A stretch of DNA of 64,000 nucleotides from Paenibacillus_D sp047238105 (GCF_047238105.1 NZ_JBDFMD010000001.1:7192001-7256000), one strand, 5' to 3'. Counted from the stretch's first letter, positions 8,419 through 17,513 are shown. Notes: generated from the sequence alone by a model not told the origin. Program-made: numbers and translations.

Positions 8419-8492
8419 CGCTTTCTGGAAGAAAGCGACTTCGGGAGCATAAGCTCCGAAGCGTTCGCCTGAAAGCTTTTCGCAGAAAAGCT
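8419..8492 (+). repeat. Three consecutive hairpins between permease and ATPase genes
   Basis: Three stems follow each other: CGCTTTC/GAAAGCG (8419-8437), CTTCGGGAGC/GCTCCGAAG (8439-8461) and AGCTTTTC/GAAAAGCT (8474-8492). A CTTCGGAAGCAT-like segment recurs after the third stem. None has a T-tract, so this is more likely an mRNA processing or stabilising element or a dispersed intergenic repeat than a terminator. Confidence 0.6.
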
Positions 8493-8637
8493 AACTTCGG
8501 AAGCATACGCTGTCCCGGATTCCCCCCTTAAAAGGGTCCAAAATCGAGTAATCTGGGAACAACAGCGATCGGAAGAACGATCCGTTACCTTGAGGCTTTA
8601 TTTTGAGGGCAGTCTGAATAATCGACGATATGGGGTG

Positions 8638-9669
8638 ATGGCGTTGATCAATCGGCAAAAGGTGTTGGAGGTCCGGCACCTGCAGACGCAGTTCCGAACC
8701 GAGCATGGCATCGTAAGGTCGGTAGACGATGTCTCCTTCCGGCTCGATGCGGGTGAGATCCTCGGCATCGTCGGCGAGTCCGGCTGCGGCAAAAGTGTGA
8801 CGTCGTTTTCGATCATGGGTCTGATCGAAGCGCCGGGAGAGATCGCCGGGGGCGAAATCTGGCTGGAGGATCAGGAGCTGACCAAGTTGTCCAAGCGGCA
8901 GCTCCGCAAGCTGCAGGGCAAGGAGATGGCGATGATCTTCCAAGAGCCGCTAACCTCGCTCAATCCGCTGCTCACAGTCGGGCTGCAGATCTCCGAGGTA
9001 CTCACCCGGCACAAGCGTCTGTCCAAACGCGAGGTCAAGGAGCAGAGCGTCGGGATGCTGCGCCAGGTCGGCATCCCGCGTCCCGAACAAGTGTATCATG
9101 CCTATCCGCATGAACTGAGCGGCGGGATGCGGCAGCGCGTGATGATCGCCATCGCTATCTCATGCGGCTCCAAGCTGCTCATCGCTGACGAGCCGACGAC
9201 CGCGCTCGACGTCACCATCCAGGCGCAGATCCTGAAGCTCATGAAGGAGCTCCGTGATAACCTGAACACCTCGATTATGCTAATCACCCATGATCTTGGC
9301 GTCGTCGCCGAGATGGCTGACCGGGTCATCGTCATGTATGCTGGCCAGGTAGTAGAGGAGGGCGATGTGTACGAGATCTACCGCTCGCCCAAGCATCCTT
9401 ATACCAAGGGCCTGATGAACAGCACGCCCAAGATCGAGGAGGTCAGGAAGAAGCTGGAGTCGATACCCGGCACCGTGCCGGTGCTGTCCAACATGCCGAG
9501 CGGCTGCCGGTTTCATCCCCGCTGCCCGGTCGCCCGCGACATATGCCAGACAGAAGCACCCCAATTGAAGATGCTCAGGCCAGGCGTTCAAGTGCGATGC
9601 TGGCTGCATCAGGAAGGAGAGGTGGAGTTGCATGAGGAGTTTAAAAGAAGAGCCGCTGCTGGAGGTTAG
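8638..9669 (+). CDS. ABC ATPase, DppD/OppD type
   Basis: The ATPase has Walker A GESGCGKS, signature LSGGMRQR, Walker B LLIADEPTTALDVT, H-loop THDLG and the C-terminal oligopeptide-transporter extension with Cys residues (GCRFHPRCPVARDICQTEAP). ATG 8638 gives 343 residues; GGGGTG directly precedes it, and TTG 8644 is equally compatible with that ribosome site. The frame continues upstream to TTG 8590 without family similarity. The 3' end overlaps the next ATPase gene by 38 bases. Confidence 0.9.
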   Translation: MALINRQKVLEVRHLQTQFRTEHGIVRSVDDVSFRLDAGEILGIVGESGCGKSVTSFSIMGLIEAPGEIAGGEIWLEDQELTKLSKRQLRKLQGKEMAMIFQEPLTSLNPLLTVGLQISEVLTRHKRLSKREVKEQSVGMLRQVGIPRPEQVYHAYPHELSGGMRQRVMIAIAISCGSKLLIADEPTTALDVTIQAQILKLMKELRDNLNTSIMLITHDLGVVAEMADRVIVMYAGQVVEEGDVYEIYRSPKHPYTKGLMNSTPKIEEVRKKLESIPGTVPVLSNMPSGCRFHPRCPVARDICQTEAPQLKMLRPGVQVRCWLHQEGEVELHEEFKRRAAAGG

Positions 9670-10651
9670 AGGATTATCCAAGCATTTCGAGGTCGGGAAG
9701 GGTTGGTTCAACCGCAATCCTGCCCGGCTCAAGGCTGTCGATGGCATCAGCTTCAAGGTATACACAGGCGAGACGTTCGGCATCGTCGGCGAATCCGGCT
9801 GCGGCAAGTCGACGACCGGCAGTCTGATCCTCCGGCTGATGCAGGCCACTGCAGGCGAAGTGCTGTTCGAAGGCGAGGATCTGCTGAAGCTGAGCGCCCG
9901 CCAGATGCGCGAGCGGCGCAAGGATATCCAGATGATCTTCCAGGATCCCTATGCCTCGCTCAATCCGCGGATGAAGGTCCGCGACTTGATCGCCGAGCCG
10001 CTGCTCACCCATCACGTGCTGGAAGGATCGCAGATCGACGCGAGAGTCGCGGAGCTGATGGATATGGTCGGACTCAGCCCGGCGTATGCGAAGCGATATC
10101 CGCATGAATTCAGCGGCGGGCAGCGCCAACGGATCGGCATCGCCCGGGCGCTGGCGCTCAAGCCGAAGCTGATCATCTGCGACGAGGCGGTGTCCGCCCT
10201 GGATGTCTCGATCCAGGCTCAGATCCTCAATCTGCTCTCCAGCCTGCAGAAGGAGCTGAAGCTGACGTACATCTTCATCGGCCACGGGCTGCCTGCGGTC
10301 AAGCATATCAGCGACCGCATCGCCGTGATGTACCTGGGGAAGATCGTGGAGATCGCTGCCAAGGAACAATTGTTCCACCAGGCGATGCATCCCTACACCG
10401 AAGGGCTGCTCGCCTCGATCCCGATCTCCGATCCCACACAGCGGTCTGAGCGGCAGCAGTTTATCCTCGAGGGCGATCTGCCGAGCCCCGTCAACCCGCC
10501 GCCAGGCTGTACCTTCCATACCCGATGCCCTTATGCGACTGACCTGTGCAAGAGTGAGGCGCCGACGCTTCAAACCGGTGATTATGGCGGTCATCTCGCG
10601 GCTTGCCACTACCCGCGTCAAAAAGATCTGAAGGTTGTCGGCTCCTATTAA
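9632..10651 (+). CDS. ABC ATPase, DppF/OppF type
   Basis: This 339-residue second ATPase has Walker A GESGCGKST, signature FSGGQRQR and the C-terminal Cys cluster (PPGCTFHTRCPYATDLCKSEAP). Two small departures are visible: Walker B reads CDEAVSALDV where DEPVSALDV is usual, and the H-loop reads IGHGLPAV instead of ISHDLxVV, though the His is kept. The catalytic Glu is present, so it is probably active. It overlaps the DppD-like gene, indicating translational coupling. Confidence 0.9.
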   Translation: MRSLKEEPLLEVRGLSKHFEVGKGWFNRNPARLKAVDGISFKVYTGETFGIVGESGCGKSTTGSLILRLMQATAGEVLFEGEDLLKLSARQMRERRKDIQMIFQDPYASLNPRMKVRDLIAEPLLTHHVLEGSQIDARVAELMDMVGLSPAYAKRYPHEFSGGQRQRIGIARALALKPKLIICDEAVSALDVSIQAQILNLLSSLQKELKLTYIFIGHGLPAVKHISDRIAVMYLGKIVEIAAKEQLFHQAMHPYTEGLLASIPISDPTQRSERQQFILEGDLPSPVNPPPGCTFHTRCPYATDLCKSEAPTLQTGDYGGHLAACHYPRQKDLKVVGSY

Positions 10652-10701
10652 TGGAAGGACCAAGATAAAATAGGCGAGATCAACGGAGGGGGAGAAGCAA
10701 C

Positions 10702-12321
10702 ATGCAAAAGACAAAACAGAAGGTCCAACGAATCGCCGCAGTCTTCCTGACCGCGATGGCGTTAATGCTGCTGGCGGCATGCTCGGGAGCGAGCAACGAC
10801 AATACCAGCGGTACAGAACAAACTGGCGAGGCACAGGCAGATACAGGCAACGGCAATACATCCGATAACGGTGCTGCAGGGAGCGGGACGCTGGTTATCG
10901 CACTCTCACAGGATATCGACACACTGGATACCCACGGCACCACAGCCATCTCCACGGAGAGCGTCATGGTCAACCTGCAAAGCTATCTGCTGAAGCGGGA
11001 CAATGAGGGGACGCTGCATCCGCATCTGGCAGAGTCATACGAAGCGCTGGATGACACAACCTGGTCCTTCACCCTGCGGGACAATATCCTGTTTCATAAT
11101 GGCGATCCCCTGACTGCGGAGGATGTGAAATTCTCGCTGGAGCGGGTCGCCCACGACAATAAACTGGTGCAGCATGCCAATTTCAAGTCAATCTTGGAAG
11201 TAAACGTGCTGGATCCGCTGAACTTCGAGATCATCACGGATGGCCCTGACCCGGCGCTGCCTTACCGGCTGGCCAGAGAAGCGGCCGGCATCTTCCCTAA
11301 GAATTATATCGAAGAGAACGGCTGGGACGCTTTCCAGCAGCACCCCGTAGGCAGCGGCCCTTATGAGTTTGTCGAATGGTTGAAGGGCGACCGGATGACG
11401 ATGAAAAAGTTCGACGACTACTTCGAAGGCGATGTCTCCGAGTGGGACACGGTTGTATTCCGGACGATTATGGAGACCTCGACACGTGTTGCCGAGCTGA
11501 TGACCGGCGGCGTACACGTCGCCAGCTCGATCCCGCCGACCGATCTGGACCGGGTGAACAACAATGACGGGACATCGGTCATCAAATCGGATACGACGAC
11601 GGTAAGGATGCTCTATGTCAACCAGAACGAGCAGTTCAAGACGTCCGATCCCCGCGTGGTGCAAGCGATCGACTATGCCATCGACAATCAGGTGCTGAGC
11701 GATATATTCGCCAATGGCGAAGGAACGCCGACACGCACACGTCCCGTACCCGGCACCTTCGGATTTGACGAGAGCTTGTACGATACGTATCGCTATGACC
11801 CCGAGCGGGCGCGAGAGCTGTTGGCTGAAGCAGGGTACAACAACAATCTGGAGATTACGCTGACTTCATCCCAAGGCCGATCCTACGCTGACAGCGACAC
11901 CGCTCAGGTCATCGCCGGCATGCTGGAGGAGGTGGGCATCAAGGTGAACCTTGATCTGCTGGAGGCGAGCAACTACGTCAGTGTCCGCACGAACGGCGAG
12001 AACAAAGAGCTGCTGTTCACCGGCTGGAACAATACGTTGTTTGATGCTTCCCATGCGCTGGGACATTTTCATTCAACCTACCAGCCTGCAGCATTCGGCT
12101 ACAGCAATCCCCGCGTTGACGAACTGCTGGACGCAGCTGCCGTGAACATGGACCCAGACTCGCGTGCCGAGCAGTACAAAGAGATCCAGCAGATCGTGGC
12201 CGAGGAGATGCCTTATATTTATCTTTATCAGGACGTCAGCTTCATGGGCATGAGCGACAGCCTGGATTATGAGCCGCGGATCGATCAGATGTTCCATGTC
12301 GATGAGATCAAGAGCAAGTAG
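10702..12321 (+). CDS. Extracellular solute-binding lipoprotein, family 5 (DppA/OppA-like)
   Basis: A lipoprotein signal peptide (MALMLLAACSG, lipid-modified Cys27) leads a low-complexity Ser/Gly/Asn/Thr linker and a family 5 binding protein of 539 residues. VIALSQDIDTLDTHGT and the FTLRDNILFHNGDPLTAEDVKFSLER region are typical. It captures the solute outside the membrane for the two permeases and two ATPases upstream. AACGGAGGGGGAG precedes ATG 10702. Family 5 covers peptides, nickel, opines and glycosides, so the ligand cannot be named. Confidence 0.92.
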   Translation: MQKTKQKVQRIAAVFLTAMALMLLAACSGASNDNTSGTEQTGEAQADTGNGNTSDNGAAGSGTLVIALSQDIDTLDTHGTTAISTESVMVNLQSYLLKRDNEGTLHPHLAESYEALDDTTWSFTLRDNILFHNGDPLTAEDVKFSLERVAHDNKLVQHANFKSILEVNVLDPLNFEIITDGPDPALPYRLAREAAGIFPKNYIEENGWDAFQQHPVGSGPYEFVEWLKGDRMTMKKFDDYFEGDVSEWDTVVFRTIMETSTRVAELMTGGVHVASSIPPTDLDRVNNNDGTSVIKSDTTTVRMLYVNQNEQFKTSDPRVVQAIDYAIDNQVLSDIFANGEGTPTRTRPVPGTFGFDESLYDTYRYDPERARELLAEAGYNNNLEITLTSSQGRSYADSDTAQVIAGMLEEVGIKVNLDLLEASNYVSVRTNGENKELLFTGWNNTLFDASHALGHFHSTYQPAAFGYSNPRVDELLDAAAVNMDPDSRAEQYKEIQQIVAEEMPYIYLYQDVSFMGMSDSLDYEPRIDQMFHVDEIKSK

Positions 12322-12398
12322 CTGCGCGTGCCAGATGACATAATGGCTCCTTCCAACTCACATGAGGGTGGCCAATTCTACGAATTGAGGGAAAAGAT

Positions 12399-13742
12399 TT
12401 GGCCTTTATAGAGAAGATCGGGCTCGAACCGGTCCCCGCCGGGCAACGCACGTCTACCTGGCGCGATTACTTCTTACTGCAGTTTTCGTTTTCATTTAAT
12501 GCCGGCAACTTCCTGCTTCCGGCATTGGCCGTCCTGCAAGGCGGCTTGTCTTTTGGGTGGGCGGTCGGCAGCATGGTCGCGGGCAACCTGCTTGCCTTTC
12601 TGCTGGTCGCTTTGTTTTCCTTTCCCGGTGTCGATTACGGGATTCCTGGACAGTTCGCAGCCCGCATGATCCTTGGGATCAACGGTTCCCGTTATTTCGG
12701 TTCTCTGCTGCGGGCTTTGATCGCCGTCTATTGGTTCTCGGTACAGTCGGTTGGCGCCGCCGTAGTCGTACGCTTTATGCTAGAGCGTCTTACTGGGGTC
12801 GCTGTGAATCTCATGTGGCTGTCGCTTCTGTTCGCGGCAGTGATGACGGTGCTGGCAATCGCGGGCTACAAGACGGTGAGGCTCGCGGTTCGCTTGATCT
12901 TCCCGGTGATGCTGCTAGTCATGCTTGTGCTGGCCTGGGAGTTCCTGACAGCCGAAGCCGCACCCTTCCAATGGGCCAGCGTCGCGGCTGCTGGCGGTGA
13001 TCGTTCCCTTGGCACCTTCTTGTTATACGCCGGGCTGGCCTTCGCCCAGTACGTGCCTGCGATCTCCGGCTCTTCCGATCTGTGCCGATATGCCCGGCAT
13101 CGCAGAGACGCCTTCCTCGGTCTGGTCACCGGCAGTGCGGTCGGCATGGCCGTGACTGCGAGTCTGGTCGCTTATGGCGCGATCGCAACAGGCGAATGGA
13201 ATCCATACGTTGCGGCCAGCGCGTTAAATGAATCTTTGGTCATTCAGTTGCTCATGTTGGCCGGCGTATTGGTCAGCTTGTGCGCGATCAATCTGAACAA
13301 TGCCTACACAGGAGGGATGTCGCTGCTCAATGCCTTCCCCGCCATGAACCGCATGAAGACGACGGGGATCTTCGGTCTGGTATCCAGCGGGATCTGCCTG
13401 TATCCGGGGATCATCGATCACGCGGCCGTCTATATCCACGCGTTGGGCGGCCTTGCCGTCCCGCTGGCCGGGGTCCTGGTCGTCGATTACCTGTTCGTGC
13501 ACAAGCAGCGGATTGACGTGGATGCGCTGGCGCGGGGGGATGGCATCTACCGTTATTATTATGGGTTCAACCTGTCTGCATTCGCCGCAGTTGCGCTGGC
13601 TGCCATCTACTTCTATGCCGTACCGGACAAGCTCATGCCCGGCCTTAGCTCATGTCTGCTCGCCGGACTCCTGCATGTGCTGTTCACCAGGTGGTCGCCG
13701 TCTGCTGGACGGATGATCAAACGATCAAGATTTCAAGGCTAA
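12399..13742 (+). CDS. NCS1-family permease (cytosine/purine/allantoin type)
   Basis: A 447-residue polytopic protein with about 12 membrane segments. The TTG start follows GAGGG with a 7-base gap. The early FSFSFNAGNFLLPALAVLQGGLSFGWAV and the PAISGSSDLCRYARHRRD loop resemble NCS1 cation-coupled importers of nucleobases, hydantoins and related N-heterocycles. It is the last gene before a strong terminator and probably belongs to the monooxygenase cluster. A second transporter here suggests the pathway handles either two substrates or a heterocyclic product. Confidence 0.82.
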   Translation: MAFIEKIGLEPVPAGQRTSTWRDYFLLQFSFSFNAGNFLLPALAVLQGGLSFGWAVGSMVAGNLLAFLLVALFSFPGVDYGIPGQFAARMILGINGSRYFGSLLRALIAVYWFSVQSVGAAVVVRFMLERLTGVAVNLMWLSLLFAAVMTVLAIAGYKTVRLAVRLIFPVMLLVMLVLAWEFLTAEAAPFQWASVAAAGGDRSLGTFLLYAGLAFAQYVPAISGSSDLCRYARHRRDAFLGLVTGSAVGMAVTASLVAYGAIATGEWNPYVAASALNESLVIQLLMLAGVLVSLCAINLNNAYTGGMSLLNAFPAMNRMKTTGIFGLVSSGICLYPGIIDHAAVYIHALGGLAVPLAGVLVVDYLFVHKQRIDVDALARGDGIYRYYYGFNLSAFAAVALAAIYFYAVPDKLMPGLSSCLLAGLLHVLFTRWSPSAGRMIKRSRFQG

Positions 13743-13766
13743 AGCCGCCATCGCTTGGCGGCTTTT
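13741..13766 (+). terminator. Rho-independent terminator of the catabolic cluster
   Basis: A ten-bp stem AAAGCCGCCA (13741-13750) with TGGCGGCTTT (13756-13765) and a T-tail overlaps the NCS1 stop codon. It is the first clear terminator after 5142. Confidence 0.9.
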
Positions 13767-13873
13767 CTCATTTTTGGGGCGAGGGATGCCGAGGAAAACG
13801 ACTGGCGATGTCGAATAGGGTGAGAAGCATCGTATCGAGGTCATCATTCACTTGGTGATGTATAAATTTAGTG

Positions 13874-13930
13874 TTGACATTCTCCACTACTTAGTAATAC
13901 AATGTACATGTAATCAGTGTTACTTAATAG
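13874..13930 (+). promoter_or_regulatory. padR promoter and operator
   Basis: TTGACA (13874-13879) and TACAAT (13898-13903) are 18 bp apart. Overlapping and following the -10 are TTAGTAATACA (13891-13901), the palindrome ATGTACAT (13902-13909) and ATCAGTGTTACTTAATAG (13913-13930). The outer elements form an imperfect dyad. The last block recurs before the ABC ATPase gene, so this is the likely PadR site. Confidence 0.65.
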
Positions 13931-13968
13931 CTTAGCTTCTAAAAGGAGGGACGCGGCAAGAGGCTCCT

Positions 13969-14298
13969 ATGATGGATAACTTAACAGAAATGCTGAAAGG
14001 TTCGCTGGAGGGCTGTGTGCTGGAGATTATCAGCCGTCATGAAACGTATGGCTACGAGATTACCCGTCGACTGAACGAGCTTGGATTTACTGAAGTCGTA
14101 GAAGGCACGGTCTATACGATCCTGGTCCGGTTAGAGAAAAAGCGCCTTGTGAACATCGAAAAGAAACCGTCAGATATGGGTCCGCCACGCAAGTTTTATA
14201 CGTTGAATGAAGATGGTCGCCAAGAGCTCGAATCATTTTGGAAAAAGTGGGATTTTGTTTCTTCTAAAATCAACAGCTTGAAAAGGGAGGAATACTAA
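13969..14298 (+). CDS. PadR-family transcriptional regulator
   Basis: This 109-residue PadR-type winged helix has the diagnostic ILEIISRHETYGYEITRRLNELG and GTVYTILVRLEKKRLV motifs followed by a short coiled C-terminus for dimerisation. PadR members of this size usually repress neighbouring drug-efflux genes and are released by toxic ligands. It is followed one base later by the DUF1048 gene and then by an ABC-2 exporter, a common Firmicute arrangement. An ATG at 13972 is an equivalent start. Confidence 0.9.
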   Translation: MMDNLTEMLKGSLEGCVLEIISRHETYGYEITRRLNELGFTEVVEGTVYTILVRLEKKRLVNIEKKPSDMGPPRKFYTLNEDGRQELESFWKKWDFVSSKINSLKREEY

Positions 14299-14299
14299 C

Positions 14300-14641
14300 A
14301 TGATCGACCTGTTCAAAAAAATGATTGGCGATAAGAAAGAGTACAAATTGATGATGGCACGGGTTGACGCCCTGCCGGAAGACTACCAGTTTGTATTCAA
14401 AAAAATTCAAACCTACATGTGGAATTTCTCGTCGGGCAATGGGACGGATATGCTTCATATACAGTATGAATTGATCGATTTGTTCGAAGCCGGCGCGGCG
14501 GATGGCAGACAAGTGCTGGAGATCACTGGAGAAGACGTGGCAGCCTTTGCCGATGAACTTGTCGCAAACGCTAAAACCTATGTCGCCAAGTATCGCGAAG
14601 ACCTGAATCAAAGTATTCTACAGCGTTTGAGAAAAGACTAA
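14300..14641 (+). CDS. DUF1048-family protein
   Basis: The 113-residue, all-helical, charged soluble protein matches DUF1048 in length and in the pattern LFKKMIGDKKEYKLMMARVDALPEDYQFVFKKIQ-YMW. The family is typically encoded directly after PadR regulators; its molecular role is not established. The start lies one base after the padR stop, within AGGGAGG spacing. Confidence 0.75.
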   Translation: MIDLFKKMIGDKKEYKLMMARVDALPEDYQFVFKKIQTYMWNFSSGNGTDMLHIQYELIDLFEAGAADGRQVLEITGEDVAAFADELVANAKTYVAKYREDLNQSILQRLRKD

Positions 14642-14733
14642 TTTCATTTCACATCAACTCTCACCTTAACTGATTAGCTGTCAGAATTGCGGTTTGCCGA
14701 CCTTGCTATTCAGTTTATTTTTCGGCCCAGTAC

Positions 14734-14766
14734 TAAGTTATACAGATTATCAGTCAGACTTAATAG
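14734..14766 (+). promoter_or_regulatory. Second putative PadR operator
   Basis: TAAGTTATACA (14734-14744) and ATCAGTCAGACTTAATAG (14749-14766) match two blocks of the padR promoter region (TTAGTAATACA and ATCAGTGTTACTTAATAG), with a spacer seven bases shorter. It lies directly before the ABC ATPase gene, suggesting a second PadR-controlled start. Confidence 0.55.
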
Positions 14767-14787
14767 TGTAAATAGGAGGATAAGGCA

Positions 14788-15549
14788 ATGAATAATTCAG
14801 CCATTTCTGTAAAAGGGTTAAAAAAATCTTTTCAAGGCAAGCAAGTGTTAAATGGCGTGGATTTTGAGGTGCAGGAGGGTGAAATTTTTGCCTTGCTCGG
14901 TTCAAACGGAGCGGGCAAAACGACAACGGTAAACATTCTCTCAACGCTTATGAAGCAAGATGGAGGCGAAGTAACAATTTGCGGTTTTGACGTCCAACGT
15001 GAGCCGGATGGTGTCCGCCGGAGCATCAGCCTGACTGGGCAGTTCGCAGCCTTGGACGGCATGCTCACCGGCCGCGAGAACCTGATCATGATCGCCAAGT
15101 TGCGAGGCGTATCCGATCCTGCGCAAGTGGCTGACCATCTGCTTGCTCGATTCAGCTTGACCGATGCAGCCAATCGCAGGGCAGACCAGTATTCGGGCGG
15201 CATGAAACGCCGGATCGACATTGCCATGAGCCTGATTGGCACGCCGGCTGTCATCTTCCTCGACGAGCCGACGACAGGACTTGATCCCGAGGCACGGATG
15301 GAAGTCTGGCATACCGTCAAGGAGCTTGCCGCAGGCGGTACGACAATCTTGCTGACCACTCAGTACCTGGAGGAAGTCGAGCAGCTGGCAGACCGTATCG
15401 CGATCCTGCATGGCGGAACCATTATAACTACGGGAACCCTTGGGCAGCTCAAAGAGATGTTCCCGCCAGCGAAAGTGGAGTATGTGGAGAAACAGCCGAC
15501 ATTGGAAGAGATTTTTCTAGCAATCACTAGTAAAAAAGGGGAGATCTGA
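14788..15549 (+). CDS. ABC exporter ATPase (DrrA/ABC-2 type)
   Basis: This 253-residue ATPase has Walker A GSNGAGKTT, signature YSGGMKRR, Walker B VIFLDEPTTGLDPEAR and a short C-terminal tail (EEIFLAIT) of the daunorubicin/multidrug ABC-2 class. It energises the membrane protein encoded with no gap at 15550. TAGGAGGATAAGGCA precedes ATG 14788. The regulator and operator context suggest inducible export of a toxic compound. Confidence 0.9.
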   Translation: MNNSAISVKGLKKSFQGKQVLNGVDFEVQEGEIFALLGSNGAGKTTTVNILSTLMKQDGGEVTICGFDVQREPDGVRRSISLTGQFAALDGMLTGRENLIMIAKLRGVSDPAQVADHLLARFSLTDAANRRADQYSGGMKRRIDIAMSLIGTPAVIFLDEPTTGLDPEARMEVWHTVKELAAGGTTILLTTQYLEEVEQLADRIAILHGGTIITTGTLGQLKEMFPPAKVEYVEKQPTLEEIFLAITSKKGEI

Positions 15550-16299
15550 ATGAAAAGCGTAACAGGGATATTACTAGGGCGATTGATGCGCAACATCCTG
15601 CGCAGCCCGGATACGATCATTACGGTGGCGATTACGCCGATTATGATGATGCTGCTGTTTGTTTACGTGTTTGGCGGCGCTATTCAGACAGGCACGGACA
15701 ATTATGTCAATTATTTAGTGCCGGGCATCTTGCTGATGGCTATCGCTTCCGGAGTCGCTTACACTTCCGTACGGCTATTTACAGATGTCAAGAGCGGGCT
15801 GATGTCGCGATTCATTACGATGCCTATCAAGCGGTCTTCGGTATTGTGGGCTCACGTGTTGACCTCGCTTGTCTCCAATGCGCTTACTGTTGGGATGGTG
15901 ATTCTCGTCGCATGGTTGATGGGATTCCGTTCCCACGCTAATCTCTTGGAGTGGCTGGCGGTAGCAGGGATCCTGGGGTTGTTCACACTGGCATTGACTT
16001 GGCTGGCGGTCATTCCCGGATTGACAGCGGGGTCTATGGAAGGAGCGACAGCTTACTCCTATCCGTTGATTTTTCTGCCGTTTATCAGTTCGGCCTTTGT
16101 CCCCACTGACACCATGCCTAAGATTGTCCGAGCGTTCGCTGAGAACCAGCCTGTTACATCGATCGTGAATGCCATACGTGCTCTCCTGTATGAAGGTGCG
16201 TTTGATGGCGATATCTGGATTGCGATTGCCTGGTGCATCGGCATTATGGTCATTGCTTACTTCTTCGCCAGCAGAGCATTTAAACGAAAGCTAGGGTAA
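15550..16299 (+). CDS. ABC-2 type permease (DrrB-like)
   Basis: The 249-residue membrane protein has six predicted segments and the ABC-2 signature region around PLIFLPFISSAFVPTDTMPKIVRAFAENQPVTSIVNAIRALL. The start follows the ATPase stop immediately, with GGGGAG as ribosome site. It forms an efflux pump with the ATPase. The gene order padR-DUF1048-ATPase-permease is complete. Confidence 0.9.
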   Translation: MKSVTGILLGRLMRNILRSPDTIITVAITPIMMMLLFVYVFGGAIQTGTDNYVNYLVPGILLMAIASGVAYTSVRLFTDVKSGLMSRFITMPIKRSSVLWAHVLTSLVSNALTVGMVILVAWLMGFRSHANLLEWLAVAGILGLFTLALTWLAVIPGLTAGSMEGATAYSYPLIFLPFISSAFVPTDTMPKIVRAFAENQPVTSIVNAIRALLYEGAFDGDIWIAIAWCIGIMVIAYFFASRAFKRKLG

Positions 16300-16377
16300 C
16301 ATCGTCTTTTCTGAAAAACCACAATTAAAGGGGGTTCGGCACCAAATCACGAATAGGATAGTGAAAGGGGGGAGACG

Positions 16378-16737
16378 ATGCTTGGTTTTGCCTGGTTGAT
16401 CGGTTTTTGGGCTGCCGGCGAGGGGATGGAGCATGGGCTGAACATACCCCTCCCCGGCAATGTCATCGGCATGCTGATGCTGCTGGCCGCGCTCCGGTTA
16501 GGATGGGTAAAGCTCGAATGGATGAAGGACGCCGCCCAGTTGTTGTTGTCCCACATGATGCTGTTTTTTGCTCCGATTGTCGTGGGCACGATGGTCTATG
16601 CGGATGTCATCCTCGGCCATCCCTTGGCGATTGGCTCGGCCGTAACGGCGGGGACCCTGTTCGTATTGGTCGCTGGCGGCTGGTCCGCATTTGTACTGGA
16701 GAAGAAGAGAGTGAAGGGGACGGATGTGCATGGATGA
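16378..16737 (+). CDS. CidA/LrgA-family holin-like membrane protein
   Basis: This 119-residue protein has four hydrophobic segments. LNIPLPGNVIGMLMLLAALRLGWVK and the LLLSHMMLFFAPIVVGTM region are typical of CidA/LrgA. These proteins act with an LrgB partner in envelope integrity, programmed lysis or small-metabolite flux. It starts at ATG behind AAAGGGGGGAG and overlaps the LrgB gene by 14 bases. The N-terminus is slightly short for the family, possibly lacking part of the first segment. Confidence 0.85.
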   Translation: MLGFAWLIGFWAAGEGMEHGLNIPLPGNVIGMLMLLAALRLGWVKLEWMKDAAQLLLSHMMLFFAPIVVGTMVYADVILGHPLAIGSAVTAGTLFVLVAGGWSAFVLEKKRVKGTDVHG

Positions 16738-17404
16738 GCTGTTCATGGCTCCGGTATTCGGGGTGGCACTAACCGTCGTCATCTATATGCTGTCGATGAA
16801 AGCCAGCCTCAGGTTCAGGTGGCTGCATCCGTTGTTCACCTGCTCGCTTGCGATCATCGCCATTCTTCTCCTCCTGGATATCCCTTACGAGCATTACATG
16901 GCCGGCGGCGAATGGATTACCTTCCTGCTGGGACCGGCTACCGTGGCGCTTGCGGTTCCGCTTCACAGACACTGGGCGCTGATCCGCGATCAGCTGCTGC
17001 CGATCACAGCGGGGATCTGCGTCGGCGTATTCGTCGGCTTTGCCTCGAACGCCTTGTTGATCAGATCGTTCGGCGGTTCTGACGAGCTGCTGTTCACCAC
17101 GCTGCCCAAATCGGCTACGGCTCCGATCGCGATCGAGCTTGTCGGTCGGCTCGGCGGGATCCCAGAGCTGGGAGCCGTGCTGACCGTGCTGACCGGCCTG
17201 TTCGGGAGTATGGTCGGGGTATGGTGTCTTCGTCGGATAGGCATCCATACCGATCTGGCGATCGGGGTGGCGATGGGTACGGCAGCCCATGGGATCGGCA
17301 CGGCCAAAGTGCTGCGGGATTCAGAGCTGCAAGGCGCATACAGCAGTCTGGCGATGGGGTTGACCGGCATCCTGATCTCCTTAGCAGCCATGTTCATGGG
17401 TTAG
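16724..17404 (+). CDS. LrgB/CidB-family membrane protein
   Basis: This 226-residue polytopic protein has the LrgB hallmarks TTLPKSATAPIAIEL and GVAMGTAAHGIGTAKVL. It partners the preceding CidA/LrgA-like protein and shares an overlapping reading frame with it. In relatives, such pairs are controlled by carbon-overflow signals; no regulator gene is adjacent here. ATG 16730 is an alternative start six bases downstream. Confidence 0.88.
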   Translation: MCMDELFMAPVFGVALTVVIYMLSMKASLRFRWLHPLFTCSLAIIAILLLLDIPYEHYMAGGEWITFLLGPATVALAVPLHRHWALIRDQLLPITAGICVGVFVGFASNALLIRSFGGSDELLFTTLPKSATAPIAIELVGRLGGIPELGAVLTVLTGLFGSMVGVWCLRRIGIHTDLAIGVAMGTAAHGIGTAKVLRDSELQGAYSSLAMGLTGILISLAAMFMG

Positions 17405-17513
17405 TCGAGCCTCAACGCTGCAACTAACTTTACAAACAATGATGTTTACAAAGTCAGAAGAATAGGATATAAACTAAGGGAGGAAATAAATAACCGGTAA
17501 TGGAGGCGCTCTC

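Noticed and set aside
7493..10861. Long minus-strand frames (337 and 395 codons) opposite the ABC importer genes
   Set aside because: They lie antisense to well-conserved ABC genes, are rich in Arg/Asp/His/Gln without domains, and are typical shadows of GC-rich third positions.
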